A DNA stretch of 64,000 nt, taken from contig DAIDAG010000044.1 in the NCBI GenBank assembly GCA_027310725.1, forward strand, positions 45,743 to 109,742. Direction: 5' to 3'. Below the pieces are notes generated by a model. That model made no database searches. It was not told where the DNA came from and saw nothing but the letters and a program-made list of their open reading frames with translations. Position 1 is the stretch's first letter. The number at the start of each line of letters is the position of its first letter. The position numbers and the translations under genes were made by a program. Source of the stretch: Sideroxydans sp. Its GTDB lineage: Bacteria > Pseudomonadota > Gammaproteobacteria > Burkholderiales > Gallionellaceae. Positions 45,263 through 54,324 of the stretch are shown here, in pieces.

Positions 45263-48169
45263 TTAGAACGATTGTCCCAACTGCAGGTAAGCCTGCGTGC
45301 CGCTGGGATTATCCAGGCCGCGCGCGATGCCGAGCCTCAGCGGAAGCGGGAGGCGGTAATACACGATGACCTCGCCCAGCAGTTCGATCCCCACGCCGCG
45401 ATAATATCTCGACCGCGGGCTGCCGTTGTCCCAGACGCTGCCTGCGTCCATGAAGGCCGAAGCCGAAAGGCGATTGATCCCGATGGGTGGGGACATCGCA
45501 TGGCGGTCGATATCGGAAAGCGGTGTGCGCCATTCGATGCTGGCCATGCTGGTGTTCTGTCCGCGCAACGCGGCCTCGCTGCCGATATAGCCGCGTATGG
45601 GCAGGTTGCGCTGGTTGAGCATGGGCGCTTGTGTCAGGTCGTATTCCATTGCACCGCCCAGCTGGAATTGCTCGGTGGTGCCTTGTGCGCGGACTTCCGT
45701 CCACCTTCCACTGAGTACGGTGTCGCCGACAGGCAGGTATTCGCGCGTGTCGATGCGGGAGATATAACCGTCGTAAAAGCTGGTGAAGGGGCGGTAGCTC
45801 TCGTAGAGCAGGGTCGTGAGGTTTCCGCGATTGACGCCGTCGGCATACCAGTTGGTGTTGCGCGTGTCGTAGCGCAGGAAGGTCGCACCGACGCGCTCGT
45901 CCTGCGTGCGGGTAATGAGCCCCGGGACCTGCACATGGTCGGTAGTCTGCATGGCTGCACCGACGCCCAGATAGACGCTCCGCTGTATCCCCATCCAGGG
46001 CAGCATCGAGGCCCATTGTGCGCCGGTGGTGCGGTCGTACAGCGTGGTGGTCTGGCTGCTGCCGGAACCGGTCGATTGCCGCGCCCACAGGTTGCGCGAG
46101 ACATTGAAGAAATGTTCGCCGAGGTAATCGTAGCTGAAACTGCCGATGGCTTCGTGCTGCGAGGTCTCCCACATCACGTCGGCAGTGTAGTTGTGCCAGC
46201 CCAAAGCGTCGCTGCCAAATGTGGATGCGCCATATGCGCTCAAGCCGCGATCCAGGAGCACGGATGGTAGCCATGTGCGCGGATACATCGAGTTCATGGC
46301 GTGGTAATTGCCCGGTTCGCCCAGTTGGTAAGTCGCGGGCGGTGTGTTGCCCTGCAGTACCGCGGTCTGGTTCGATACCGGAATTGCCTGCTGTGCGATC
46401 GGTGTGGCCGTCTGCATGCGCCGCAATTCCGTGCCGTTCGCGGCCAGCACACCCAGCACGACCGAACCATCCTGTGCGATGCCGCTGTGCGAGAGCACCG
46501 CCGTATAGGTATGGCTCAGGCGCGTCAATCCGGGCGTGCGGTCGCGGCGCGGCGCGGCGGAGCCGTCCGGTGCGGGAGCGACCGCATCACACCTCCTCCC
46601 GCAATCGGCTGGCTCTGCCAGTAACGTGTCGGAGGTGTAGCGCCAGAGATCGTAGATGCCGTCTTTCACGGCGATGAATTCCAGCGCGCCGCCGTCGCGT
46701 GCATAGCGTAGTCCGTGCAGCGGTGCGTTGTAGCTGAACAATACCCGCGGTGCACCGCCCGCGCTGTCGAATTCCAGCACTTGCCATGAGCCCGCCTGCT
46801 TGATGCCCAGCGCGATGCGCTTGCCGTCCGGGCTGGCGGCAAGGTCGATGGCTTCCACCTGGTCCGGTGTCCGGTAGAGCGTGCGCGCTTCGCTCCAGTC
46901 GTCCCCGTGCCGTTCCAGAATGCAAAGGGTGGAAACGCCGCCGTCCATGCGCAATGCGGCTATCCGGTCGCCCAGCCATACCGCGCGGCGGTAACGTCCG
47001 CAGGTGGTCTGTCGTTGCAGTCCGCCCGATGCACTCCAGGTGTAGAGGTCGTAGTAATAATTGAAGTTGCGGCAGATCTCAGGTTGCGCGATCAGCGCCG
47101 TGCCGTCGGCGCGCGTGTCGATGTAGGCGCCGGGATTCAGCTTGGCGAGCTCGCTCACCTTGCCTTGGGTATCGACGTGCACCAGCGACGGTTGCAGCCT
47201 CCCGTCGTCGACTGCTGCCAGCACGCCGTCGGCCGCGGGCGCCAGCGAGGCGATCTCGAATTTCGCCGGCAGTATCACATTGCTGTCGGCGCGCGGTGCG
47301 GTTTCAAGCGGTACTTCGCGTCGGCTCATCTGCTCCGCCAGGTCGGCGGTGAATTCGTCCCATAACTCATCCATGTGCTTGCCGGTCACCTCGACAGGAT
47401 TGGTGTAAACACGCGGGACGATGTTGTTGCTGAAATTGTTGATGTAGTTGTAGATCGCATCCGGCCCGTATTTGCGCGACAGGAAGTCGTAGAAATACAC
47501 CCCGTACAGGTATTGCTTGGATGTGGGCAGGGCGCGCCCGTCCGAGTTGATCTCGGACAGCGATTTGAAGCCCTGTTCGTGCTCTATGCGCATCCAGGCT
47601 TCGAATATCGGCCCCCTGAGCCGTCCCTTGCCGAGCTCGGGCGTGCTCTCGTTGTAGGTGGCGATACCCTCGATGGCCCAGTCCGGTTGCCACAGGTTGG
47701 GGAAGAGCAGCGGATTGCGCCCAAAGATGTGGCGCAACACGTTCGGGGCGCCGCGTACCTTGTCCAGATGAAAAGTATGCGTCAGTTCGTGGGTAAGGAG
47801 CATCTCGAGCCAGACGCTGTTGTCCAGCAGTTCGCCGTCGTTGGGCGGCGTGAGGAAGATCGCGCTCTCGTTGAACGGCAGCGGGGTGGAGTAACCGTTC
47901 GGGATATCGAATTCATCGAGCAGGATGATCTCTATCCTGCTGCCCGGTTCCCATTGCAGTTCCCGGCTCATGCGGGAATAGACGCGCTCGGCAATGTCCG
48001 CCACGCGCTCTGCCTGCGCACGCCGGGGCATTGCGTAATCGATGCGGAAATGTGTGCTGTCGGCACTTTGCCAGTCGCGTTCGGGATCCGGACCGAGCGC
48101 CGGGCCGATCGCGGCATGGGCGGGCGATAAGACGGCAAGAACAAAGAGCGCGGACAGGATACGAAGCAT
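45263..48169 (-). CDS. Outer-membrane protein: zinc peptidase, TolB-type propeller and barrel, with repeat A insertion
   Basis: A 968-aa secreted protein. Signal peptide MLRILSALFVLAVLSPAHA. A zinc peptidase domain follows (LLTHELTHTFHLDK near residue 127, then AIEGIATYNES). A propeller-like middle (SPDGKRIALGIKQ, RYARDGGALEFIA) leads to a C-terminal beta-barrel ending in Phe (LQLGQSF), as in surface-antigen/BamA-like proteins. Residues ~511-533 (TSDTLLAEPADCGRRCDAV) encode a copy of repeat A between LWRY and GLTRLSHTYT, so the natural blade has an extra insert. The barrel would expose the peptidase in the periplasm or at the surface. No substrate is suggested by the sequence. Confidence 0.82.
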   Translation of the reverse strand: MLRILSALFVLAVLSPAHAAIGPALGPDPERDWQSADSTHFRIDYAMPRRAQAERVADIAERVYSRMSRELQWEPGSRIEIILLDEFDIPNGYSTPLPFNESAIFLTPPNDGELLDNSVWLEMLLTHELTHTFHLDKVRGAPNVLRHIFGRNPLLFPNLWQPDWAIEGIATYNESTPELGKGRLRGPIFEAWMRIEHEQGFKSLSEINSDGRALPTSKQYLYGVYFYDFLSRKYGPDAIYNYINNFSNNIVPRVYTNPVEVTGKHMDELWDEFTADLAEQMSRREVPLETAPRADSNVILPAKFEIASLAPAADGVLAAVDDGRLQPSLVHVDTQGKVSELAKLNPGAYIDTRADGTALIAQPEICRNFNYYYDLYTWSASGGLQRQTTCGRYRRAVWLGDRIAALRMDGGVSTLCILERHGDDWSEARTLYRTPDQVEAIDLAASPDGKRIALGIKQAGSWQVLEFDSAGGAPRVLFSYNAPLHGLRYARDGGALEFIAVKDGIYDLWRYTSDTLLAEPADCGRRCDAVAPAPDGSAAPRRDRTPGLTRLSHTYTAVLSHSGIAQDGSVVLGVLAANGTELRRMQTATPIAQQAIPVSNQTAVLQGNTPPATYQLGEPGNYHAMNSMYPRTWLPSVLLDRGLSAYGASTFGSDALGWHNYTADVMWETSQHEAIGSFSYDYLGEHFFNVSRNLWARQSTGSGSSQTTTLYDRTTGAQWASMLPWMGIQRSVYLGVGAAMQTTDHVQVPGLITRTQDERVGATFLRYDTRNTNWYADGVNRGNLTTLLYESYRPFTSFYDGYISRIDTREYLPVGDTVLSGRWTEVRAQGTTEQFQLGGAMEYDLTQAPMLNQRNLPIRGYIGSEAALRGQNTSMASIEWRTPLSDIDRHAMSPPIGINRLSASAFMDAGSVWDNGSPRSRYYRGVGIELLGEVIVYYRLPLPLRLGIARGLDNPSGTQAYLQLGQSF
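46570..46638 (+). repeat. Repeat A, copy 3, inside the propeller protease gene
   Basis: Matches 11609-11677 at about 59 of 69 positions. It is in frame and stop-free in the host gene, on the minus strand. Confidence 0.8.
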
Positions 48170-48185
48170 GATGTGCGTTACCCCA

Positions 48186-48222
48186 AAATAAAAAAGCGCA
48201 CGGCATGCCGTGCGCTTTTATT
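48186..48222 (-). terminator. Terminator of rne
   Basis: A perfect 20-base palindrome GCGCACGGCATGCCGTGCGC (48196-48215) is flanked by A-runs and T-runs, giving hairpin plus T-tract on both strands. It lies 15 bases after the rne stop and before the next minus-strand gene. Confidence 0.9.
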
Positions 48223-48236
48223 ATCCGACAAACCGC

Positions 48237-50807
48237 TCAGTTTGGCGTGTGAGTTTCCACCTGTTGCAGCGGTTCGCTGTTCTCGATGGTGTATATCTCA
48301 CGCTGGCGCTGACGGCGACGCGGGGCATTTTCGCGGCTTTCCTGTACCGGCGCGATGCTGGCTGCCTTGTTCGGATCGGTTTCGATCAGGGTCAGGCCGC
48401 TGCTGCCCAGATCGACTGGCGGCATGGCTTGGGCGGCAGTAGCAACGGATTTCGCTGCTTGCACTTGCGGCGCAGGTTGCGGGACCGCTTCCATCTTTGG
48501 CGCTTGAGAAGATTGTGCAGGATGGGACACAACTTCGGTCGGCACCGCCTTCTTCATCGATTCCTTCATTGAGTCAGGATAGGCGATGTACTCGGTCGGC
48601 TTCGCGCGCTGAACGGGAGCCGGTGCCGCGGCGGCAGCAACTTCGCTGCCTGCAGGCATGGCGACTTGTTCGTTCGTTTGAACTGCAACGCCCTCGCCGG
48701 ACGGGGCCGCCACTTGTTGCTCACGACGCTCGCGTTCGCGACGACCGCCGCGACGGCCGCGCTTCCGACCTTCGCGGTTGCCGCTTCCTTCTTCGCCTTG
48801 TTCGCCTGCAACGACAGGTTTCGGCGTTTCCAGTGCGGGCTTGTCGACGTTAGCAGGACGCGGTTGGCGCGGCTGCTGCGGTTGACGCTCGCCGCGAGAT
48901 TCCTGCTGTTCTTTCGGTTCCCTGTTGTCTGCGCGCGGAGCATCGTCACGATCGCGGCGTTGCTTGTTGCCGCCTTCGTTGCGATCGCGACGCGGCTTGT
49001 TGCCGCTGCCTTCGTTGCGTTCGCCGCGTTCATTCCGGTCGCCACGCTCACCGCGTTCGCGGCGAGGATTCTGGCGTCCCGCCTTGGCCGGTGCAGCGGG
49101 TTTGACAGGCTCGCTTTCACCACCCAGCGATTTGAACCAGCCGACCAGACTGCCGAACAGGCTTGTTTTCGCCTCTTCCTTGACTGCATGTTTGGGGGCG
49201 GGTTGTGCCGGGGTGATGCCGCGCACCGCTGCTTGCGGACGCTGTGCCTTGATTTCCTGCGCTGTGGCCGCTATCACCGGCTTGACCTCTTCGGGTTTTT
49301 CCACGAGCTTGTAGCTGGCTTGCAGATGGTCGGCAGTGATGTCGTCCTGGCGCAGGCGGGTGACCGTGTAATGCGGCGTTTCCATGTGCGGATTGGGGAT
49401 GAGCACCACGCTGATCTTGAAGCGCGATTCGATGCGGTGGATGTCCGAGCGCTTCTCGTTGAGCAGGAAGGTGGCAACGTCCACCGGTACCTGCGCGTGG
49501 ATGGCGGCGCTGCTGTCTTTCATCGCTTCTTCCTGGATGATGCGCAGGATGTTCAGGGCGGAAGACTCCGTGCCGCGGATATGGCCTATGCCGTTACAGC
49601 GAGGGCAGGTGGTGTGGTTGCCTTCTTCCAGGCTCGGCGCCAGGCGTTGGCGCGACAGTTCCAGCAAGCCGAAACGCGAGATCTTGGCGGTCTGGATGCG
49701 GGCGCGGTCGAAGTGCAGGGCATCGCGCAAACGGTTTTCCACTTCGCGCTGATTCTTGCTCGATTCCATGTCGATGAAGTCGATGACGATCAGGCCACCC
49801 AGGTCGCGCAGACGCAACTGGCGGGCGATCTCATCCGCCGCCTCCAGATTGGTGTGGTACGCGGTAGTCTCGATATCGCCGCCGCGGGTGGAACGCGCGG
49901 AGTTGATGTCGATGGCCGTGAGCGCTTCGGTGTGGTCGATCACGATGGCACCGCCGGACGGCAGGTTCACCTGACGGGCATGTGCGGATTCGATCTGGTG
50001 TTCGATCTGGAAGCGGGAGAACAACGGTACATCGTCGTGGTAACGCTTGATGCGGTCGACATGGTCCGGCATCACCGTGCTCATGAATGCCTGGGCCTGA
50101 TGATAGATATCGTCGGTATCGATCAGGATCTCGCCAATCTCGGGATTGAAGTAGTCGCGGATGGCACGCACGACGAGGCTGCTTTCCAGATAGATCAGCG
50201 AAGGTGCTTTTTCTGTCTTGGCAGCGCCTTCGATGGCGTCCCACAACTGCTTGAGGTAGTTCAGGTCCCACTGCAACTCTTCCAGGTTGCGGCCGATACC
50301 GGCAGTACGGGCGATGATGCTCATGCCTTGCGGCACTTCCATCTGTGCCAGCACGTCGCGCAGTTCGTTGCGGTCTTCGCCTTCGATGCGGCGAGAGACA
50401 CCGCCGCCGTTCGGGTTGTTCGGCATCAGCACGATATAGCGGCCTGCCAGACTTATATAGGTGGTGAGCGCCGCGCCCTTGTTGCCGCGCTCGTCCTTTT
50501 CCACCTGTACCAGCAGTTCCTGGCCTTCCTTCAGCGCTTCCTTGATGGATGGGCGGCTGCCGGCACCCGCGCTGTAATACTGCGGGGATACTTCCTTGAA
50601 GGGGAGGAAACCGTGGCGGGTACCGCCGTATTCGACGAAACAGGCTTCGAGGCTGGGCTCGATGCGGGTGATGACGGCTTTGTAGATGTTGCTCTTGCGT
50701 TGCTCTTTACCGGCGGTTTCAATGTCGAGGTCAACGAGTTTTTGACCATCAACAATGGCGACGCGGAGTTCTTCCGGCTGCGTCGCATTGAATAACATGC
50801 GTTTCAT
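48237..50807 (-). CDS. rne: Ribonuclease E
   Basis: The degradosome endonuclease, 856 aa, shorter than E. coli's 1061. The S1/5'-sensor region and catalytic DNase-I-like domain include IDHTEALTAIDINSARS and GGLIVIDFIDM with the metal-binding aspartates. The Zn-link is CPRCNGIGHIRGTES. Beyond residue ~500 the protein is disordered and rich in Arg, Glu, Gly and Pro (RRERGERGDRNERGE), the usual scaffold for partner proteins and RNA. The ATG is followed by RMLFNATQPEELRVAI, the standard RNase E start. Confidence 0.97.
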   Translation of the reverse strand: MKRMLFNATQPEELRVAIVDGQKLVDLDIETAGKEQRKSNIYKAVITRIEPSLEACFVEYGGTRHGFLPFKEVSPQYYSAGAGSRPSIKEALKEGQELLVQVEKDERGNKGAALTTYISLAGRYIVLMPNNPNGGGVSRRIEGEDRNELRDVLAQMEVPQGMSIIARTAGIGRNLEELQWDLNYLKQLWDAIEGAAKTEKAPSLIYLESSLVVRAIRDYFNPEIGEILIDTDDIYHQAQAFMSTVMPDHVDRIKRYHDDVPLFSRFQIEHQIESAHARQVNLPSGGAIVIDHTEALTAIDINSARSTRGGDIETTAYHTNLEAADEIARQLRLRDLGGLIVIDFIDMESSKNQREVENRLRDALHFDRARIQTAKISRFGLLELSRQRLAPSLEEGNHTTCPRCNGIGHIRGTESSALNILRIIQEEAMKDSSAAIHAQVPVDVATFLLNEKRSDIHRIESRFKISVVLIPNPHMETPHYTVTRLRQDDITADHLQASYKLVEKPEEVKPVIAATAQEIKAQRPQAAVRGITPAQPAPKHAVKEEAKTSLFGSLVGWFKSLGGESEPVKPAAPAKAGRQNPRRERGERGDRNERGERNEGSGNKPRRDRNEGGNKQRRDRDDAPRADNREPKEQQESRGERQPQQPRQPRPANVDKPALETPKPVVAGEQGEEGSGNREGRKRGRRGGRRERERREQQVAAPSGEGVAVQTNEQVAMPAGSEVAAAAAPAPVQRAKPTEYIAYPDSMKESMKKAVPTEVVSHPAQSSQAPKMEAVPQPAPQVQAAKSVATAAQAMPPVDLGSSGLTLIETDPNKAASIAPVQESRENAPRRRQRQREIYTIENSEPLQQVETHTPN

Positions 50808-51169
50808 ATTTTTCTCCCGCGCTCTTACACGGGCAGGACAAAGCTACGCGCCGCTTGGCGCGCGAGAATTTGGGTCGTGCAAACTGTTAAGTGAGTTGTA
50901 ATGACGACGGTGGTTCAAAATTATTATTCTCGTTTTAGCTTGTCTGTATCTGCATGTTGCCAATAATTTAAAGAGGGCAACACGCCAAAATTTATCTGCT
51001 TTGGTGCTTAGAGCGCGCAAATCAATTACCATCACTGCTTGTCTCCGGTGAGTGAGATAACCGGGCGGGGCTGCTTCGTAGGCGGCTTGATTGCCTGCCT
51101 TAGGTTGGACGGGAAAATCATGTATCCCGTTTCACGAAGGCGCACACGCGAGAGCGGAGTATATTCAAA
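50808..51169. promoter_or_regulatory. Divergent rne-rluC intergenic region
   Basis: 362 bases without a gene, AT-richer than its surroundings. It must hold the rne leader and both promoters. A dyad GTTGCC...GGGCAAC lies at 50956-50981. In E. coli the long rne leader is an autoregulatory structured RNA; the same is plausible here, but I cannot show a conserved fold. No clear -35/-10 pair was identified for rluC. Confidence 0.45.
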
Positions 51170-52108
51170 ATGAGTGGTTTGAGCAAAGAATCCGTAAGTT
51201 GGGTCGAAATCGACGAGGGCAGCGAGGGGCAACGCATCGATAACTTCTTGTTTCGTTACCTGAAAGGTGTACCCAAGAGCCATGTCTACCGCATCCTGCG
51301 CGGCGAAGTGCGGGTGAACAAAAAACGCATCGACCAGACCTATCGCCTGCAATTGGGCGATTTGTTGCGCATCCCGCCCATTCGCGTGGCGGAAAAGCCC
51401 GAAAGCGAGTACGTCCCGGCGACCGAATTCCCTGTTTTGTATGAGGATGATGCGATTCTGGCCATCAACAAGCCCGCCGGCACAGCGGTTCATGGCGGGA
51501 GCGGGGTGAGTTTCGGCGTCATCGAGCAATTGCGCAGCGCGCGTCCGCAAGCCAAATTTCTGGAACTTGTGCACAGATTGGACCGTGAAACCTCAGGGGT
51601 ATTGCTGGTGGCCAAGAAGCGTTCCGCCCTGACCGGCATGCACGAGATCATGCGCGAGGGGAACAGCGACAAGCGCTATTTCGCGCTGGTTCTGGGACAG
51701 TGGAAGAACGCGAAACAGCATGTGAAGCTGGCGCTGCACAAGTTCGACACACCGCAGGGCGAAAAACGGGTGATGGTGCGCGAGGACGGGCAGGCGTCGC
51801 ATACCATCTTTACCCTGCTCAAGAGCTGGCCGGAATTCAGCCTGCTGGAAGCGCAGCTCAAGACCGGGCGTACCCACCAGATTCGCGTGCACACCTCGCA
51901 CTTGGGCTTTCCCATTGCGGGCGACGACAAGTACGGCGACTTTGCTCGCAACAAGGAACTGATGAAGCGGGGACTGAAACGCATGTTCCTGCATGCCCAT
52001 TCGATCTCTTTCAACCATCCGCTGACGGGCGAGCCGCTGAATATCGTTGCACCGTTACCCCCTGAATTGCAGAGCTTTCTGAACAAGCTGGATGCCGCCG
52101 CTGCCTAA
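51170..52108 (+). CDS. rluC: 23S rRNA pseudouridine synthase RluC
   Basis: Makes pseudouridines in 23S rRNA (positions 955/2504/2580 in E. coli). The protein is 312 aa. An S4 RNA-binding domain occupies residues ~18-80 (QRIDNFLFRYLKGVPKSHVYR), and the catalytic motif is VHRLDRETSGVLLVAKK with the essential Asp. The closing region GRTHQIRVHTSHLGFPIAGD is typical. It is divergent to rne, as in many proteobacteria, supporting RluC rather than RluD. Confidence 0.95.
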   Translation: MSGLSKESVSWVEIDEGSEGQRIDNFLFRYLKGVPKSHVYRILRGEVRVNKKRIDQTYRLQLGDLLRIPPIRVAEKPESEYVPATEFPVLYEDDAILAINKPAGTAVHGGSGVSFGVIEQLRSARPQAKFLELVHRLDRETSGVLLVAKKRSALTGMHEIMREGNSDKRYFALVLGQWKNAKQHVKLALHKFDTPQGEKRVMVREDGQASHTIFTLLKSWPEFSLLEAQLKTGRTHQIRVHTSHLGFPIAGDDKYGDFARNKELMKRGLKRMFLHAHSISFNHPLTGEPLNIVAPLPPELQSFLNKLDAAAA

Positions 52109-52171
52109 GTTTTAGGCAATCCTTGCCGATAACAGGGTTGCAGGCCGTTTGTGTGGTCGCGAGGAGGTGTT

Positions 52172-52498
52172 ATGCGCTATGTGCCCAGTGTTTCGTCAAC
52201 GACGGCGAGTCCGACGACCCGCCAGGTGAAGGGGCTGTCCGCGGCGCAAGCGGTGAAACCGGTGTTTCCTCGCGAGCAACCCGACCTTCCCCATGTCGAG
52301 CCGCACGAGGTTCATCGGGAACCCGTGCGTCCGGTCGCGCAGCAACAGCATCGTACAGTTGCCTTCGAAGACCGTCGCAAAGCCTGTCGCCGCGTCAGCC
52401 ACCTGCCCGTGCTGATCGAGCTGCGATCGGGTATAGATCGCCGCCGTCACAATCTGCGCGAGGGCGATACGACTGAACACATCGACGAGACCGCGTAA
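52172..52498 (+). CDS. Hypothetical 108-aa basic protein
   Basis: Starts at ATG 52172 after a strong GAGGAGGTG ribosome site. It is polar, Arg/His-rich, with a disordered N-terminal half and a compact end (RKACRRVSHLPVLIELRSG, IDRRRHNLREGD). I recognise the RxxxRR...DRRR style from short beta-proteobacterial hypotheticals but no named family. It sits between rluC and the convergent rlmM, only 7 bases from the rlmM stop. Confidence 0.55.
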   Translation: MRYVPSVSSTTASPTTRQVKGLSAAQAVKPVFPREQPDLPHVEPHEVHREPVRPVAQQQHRTVAFEDRRKACRRVSHLPVLIELRSGIDRRRHNLREGDTTEHIDETA

Positions 52499-52505
52499 CG
52501 GGCTG

Positions 52506-53561
52506 CTAGCGTTTGCGCGCCAGGTATACCGTGACTTCTTCCCGGTCATGGTAGAGCTGCTTGGCTTCCAATTGGTAACGGATACCTTTGTTGTTGAGTG
52601 CGGTGCGTATGCTGTTGAGCGCATCGTTGAGGGCGGCAACGCGTTTTTTCATCGGCAGCTTGAGGTTGAAAATGGCGCGTTGGGTGTAGCCGCCGATGAA
52701 CCATTCGGTCATCAAGGTGGCGACACGCTGCGGTTGTTCCACCATGTCGCACACCAGCCAGTCCACCGGGCGCTGCGGACGGAAGCGGAAGCCGTCCTCG
52801 CGCAGATGCCTGATGGAAGGATGGCCTGCCGCAGCCCCTTTGAGCGGGCCGTTATCCACGGCGGTGACTTTCAATCCGCGCTGCACCAGTTGCCAGGTCC
52901 AACCGCCGGGTGCGGCGCCGAGGTCGATCGCCGTCATGCCCGGTTTCAGCCATAGCGCCTGTTCCTTTTTGTCGAGGAACACCTCGAACGCTTCCGCGAG
53001 TTTGAGATAGGAGCGGCTAGGCGCATCGCTCGCCATGCTGACGCGCTGGATGCCGTTGAGTGCAGCCGAGCTGTTATGCGGATCGGCGGTGGCGATCAGG
53101 GCGCGTTGGTTGTCGGGAAAAAAGATGTGCAGGCGAGGAGAAATATCCGTTCGCTCTGAGCCTGTCGAAGGGTGAATACCCGACGCATCCGCCAACCTTC
53201 CTTGTACTCGCAACGCCTCTTCCAGAAGGGGCTGAAAACGCCGTGTGAAGCCGGACAGCGTTTTGCCCTCATTGGTGTCCGGCACTTCCAGGTACAAGGC
53301 GCTAAACCGTTCGAGCGATACGGGTATCGCTGCCAGCAGAGGTGTAAGCCGATCGCGTTCCGGCAAATCGCTTACTTCCGCATGCAAGCTGAGCAATTGG
53401 CGTGCAAAGGCCAATTGCCTGTAAGCCAGCCGTGGCTTGCCTTGCAGCACGACATAGCCGCTGTTCTCGGTCGTTTCGACAGGCTTGGCCTGGGTTTCTT
53501 CCACGCAATCGCGTTCGAAGCCGGGACGACAATAAATTAGCCAACTGGGTAAGGTGTTCAT
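52506..53561 (-). CDS. rlmM: 23S rRNA 2'-O-ribose methyltransferase RlmM, with repeat D insert
   Basis: Methylates C2498 of 23S rRNA using S-adenosylmethionine. The protein is 351 aa, close to E. coli RlmM (366). An N-terminal THUMP-like part precedes the SAM domain with AIDLGAAPGGWTWQLVQ, the catalytic Asp in WLVCDMVEQP and Lys in FNLKLPMKKR. Residues ~129-138 (GIHPSTGSERT) are encoded by a D repeat and separate QGRLADAS from DISPRLHIFF. The frame is preserved, so the protein may tolerate the extra loop. Confidence 0.92.
   Translation of the reverse strand: MNTLPSWLIYCRPGFERDCVEETQAKPVETTENSGYVVLQGKPRLAYRQLAFARQLLSLHAEVSDLPERDRLTPLLAAIPVSLERFSALYLEVPDTNEGKTLSGFTRRFQPLLEEALRVQGRLADASGIHPSTGSERTDISPRLHIFFPDNQRALIATADPHNSSAALNGIQRVSMASDAPSRSYLKLAEAFEVFLDKKEQALWLKPGMTAIDLGAAPGGWTWQLVQRGLKVTAVDNGPLKGAAAGHPSIRHLREDGFRFRPQRPVDWLVCDMVEQPQRVATLMTEWFIGGYTQRAIFNLKLPMKKRVAALNDALNSIRTALNNKGIRYQLEAKQLYHDREEVTVYLARKR
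53148..53176 (+). repeat. Repeat D, copy inside rlmM
   Basis: CCGTTCGCTCTGAGCCTGTC followed by GAAGGGTGAA; same core and orientation as the copies at 32154 and 42834. It is translated in frame within rlmM (minus strand). Confidence 0.75.
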
Positions 53562-53641
53562 GGCGCGGCATGGTAGGGATTACCGCGGTGATGGGCAAGC
53601 GAAATGGTAGAATCCGCGCCTATTTTATTTTGGCGGTACAG

Positions 53642-54298
53642 ATGGCAAAACGTTACGACTTGATTGTGTTCGACTGGGACGGCACGGTGATGGACTCGAC
53701 GGCGATCATCGCAGGATCGATCCAGGCTGCCTGCCGCGACCTGAAATTGCCGGTGCCGGACGACGAAACGGCACGTCATGTGATCGGTCTGGGGCTGGTG
53801 CAAGCCTTGCGCCATGCCGTTCCCGATGCGCCGGAAGAGATGTATGAGCCGCTGGTTGCACGCTACCGCCATCACTTTCTGTCGCAGAATGAATCGATCC
53901 CGTTGTTCGACCAGGCAAGGGAGACCATCATCGAGTTGCATGGCGCAGGCTACAGGCTTGCGGTGGCGACAGGCAAGAATCGCAACGGTCTGGACCATGC
54001 CCTTGAATCCACCCATATGGGCGAGTATTTCCATGCCACGCGCACGGCAGACCGGACATTCTCCAAGCCGCACCCGGCGATGCTGCTGGAGATCATGGAT
54101 GAACTGGACGTGCCACCGGAACGCACCCTGATGATCGGCGATACCACGCATGACCTGCAGATGGCGATCAACGCCGGGGTGGATGCAGTGGGTGTAACAC
54201 ACGGCGCGCATCCTGAGGATCAATTGCGCGAATTGAAACCGATCGCCCTGCTTGATGATTTTGTTGAACTGAGAGAGTGGTTCAGGGTCAACGCATAA
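53642..54298 (+). CDS. HAD-superfamily phosphatase, phosphoglycolate-phosphatase-like
   Basis: A 218-aa HAD-IA hydrolase. ATG at 53642 gives MAKRYDLIVFDWDGTVMDS; the open frame extends upstream only through divergent rlmM sequence. Motif I is DWDGTVMDST, motif II VATGKNR, Lys motif SKPHPAM, motif IV MIGDTTHDLQMA. Its place between rluC/rlmM and sppA is common in betaproteobacteria. Substrate specificity (phosphoglycolate, nucleotide or other) is not set by the motifs. Confidence 0.88.
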   Translation: MAKRYDLIVFDWDGTVMDSTAIIAGSIQAACRDLKLPVPDDETARHVIGLGLVQALRHAVPDAPEEMYEPLVARYRHHFLSQNESIPLFDQARETIIELHGAGYRLAVATGKNRNGLDHALESTHMGEYFHATRTADRTFSKPHPAMLLEIMDELDVPPERTLMIGDTTHDLQMAINAGVDAVGVTHGAHPEDQLRELKPIALLDDFVELREWFRVNA

Positions 54299-54324
54299 CG
54301 AATCTATCGAAGGAGTTTTAATTT

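Noticed and set aside
45272..46270. 332-aa plus-strand frame over the protease gene
   Set aside because: Antisense shadow of the outer-membrane protease.
48666..50795. 709-aa plus-strand frame over rne
   Set aside because: Antisense of RNase E; hydrophobic and Arg-rich nonsense composition, no ribosome site.
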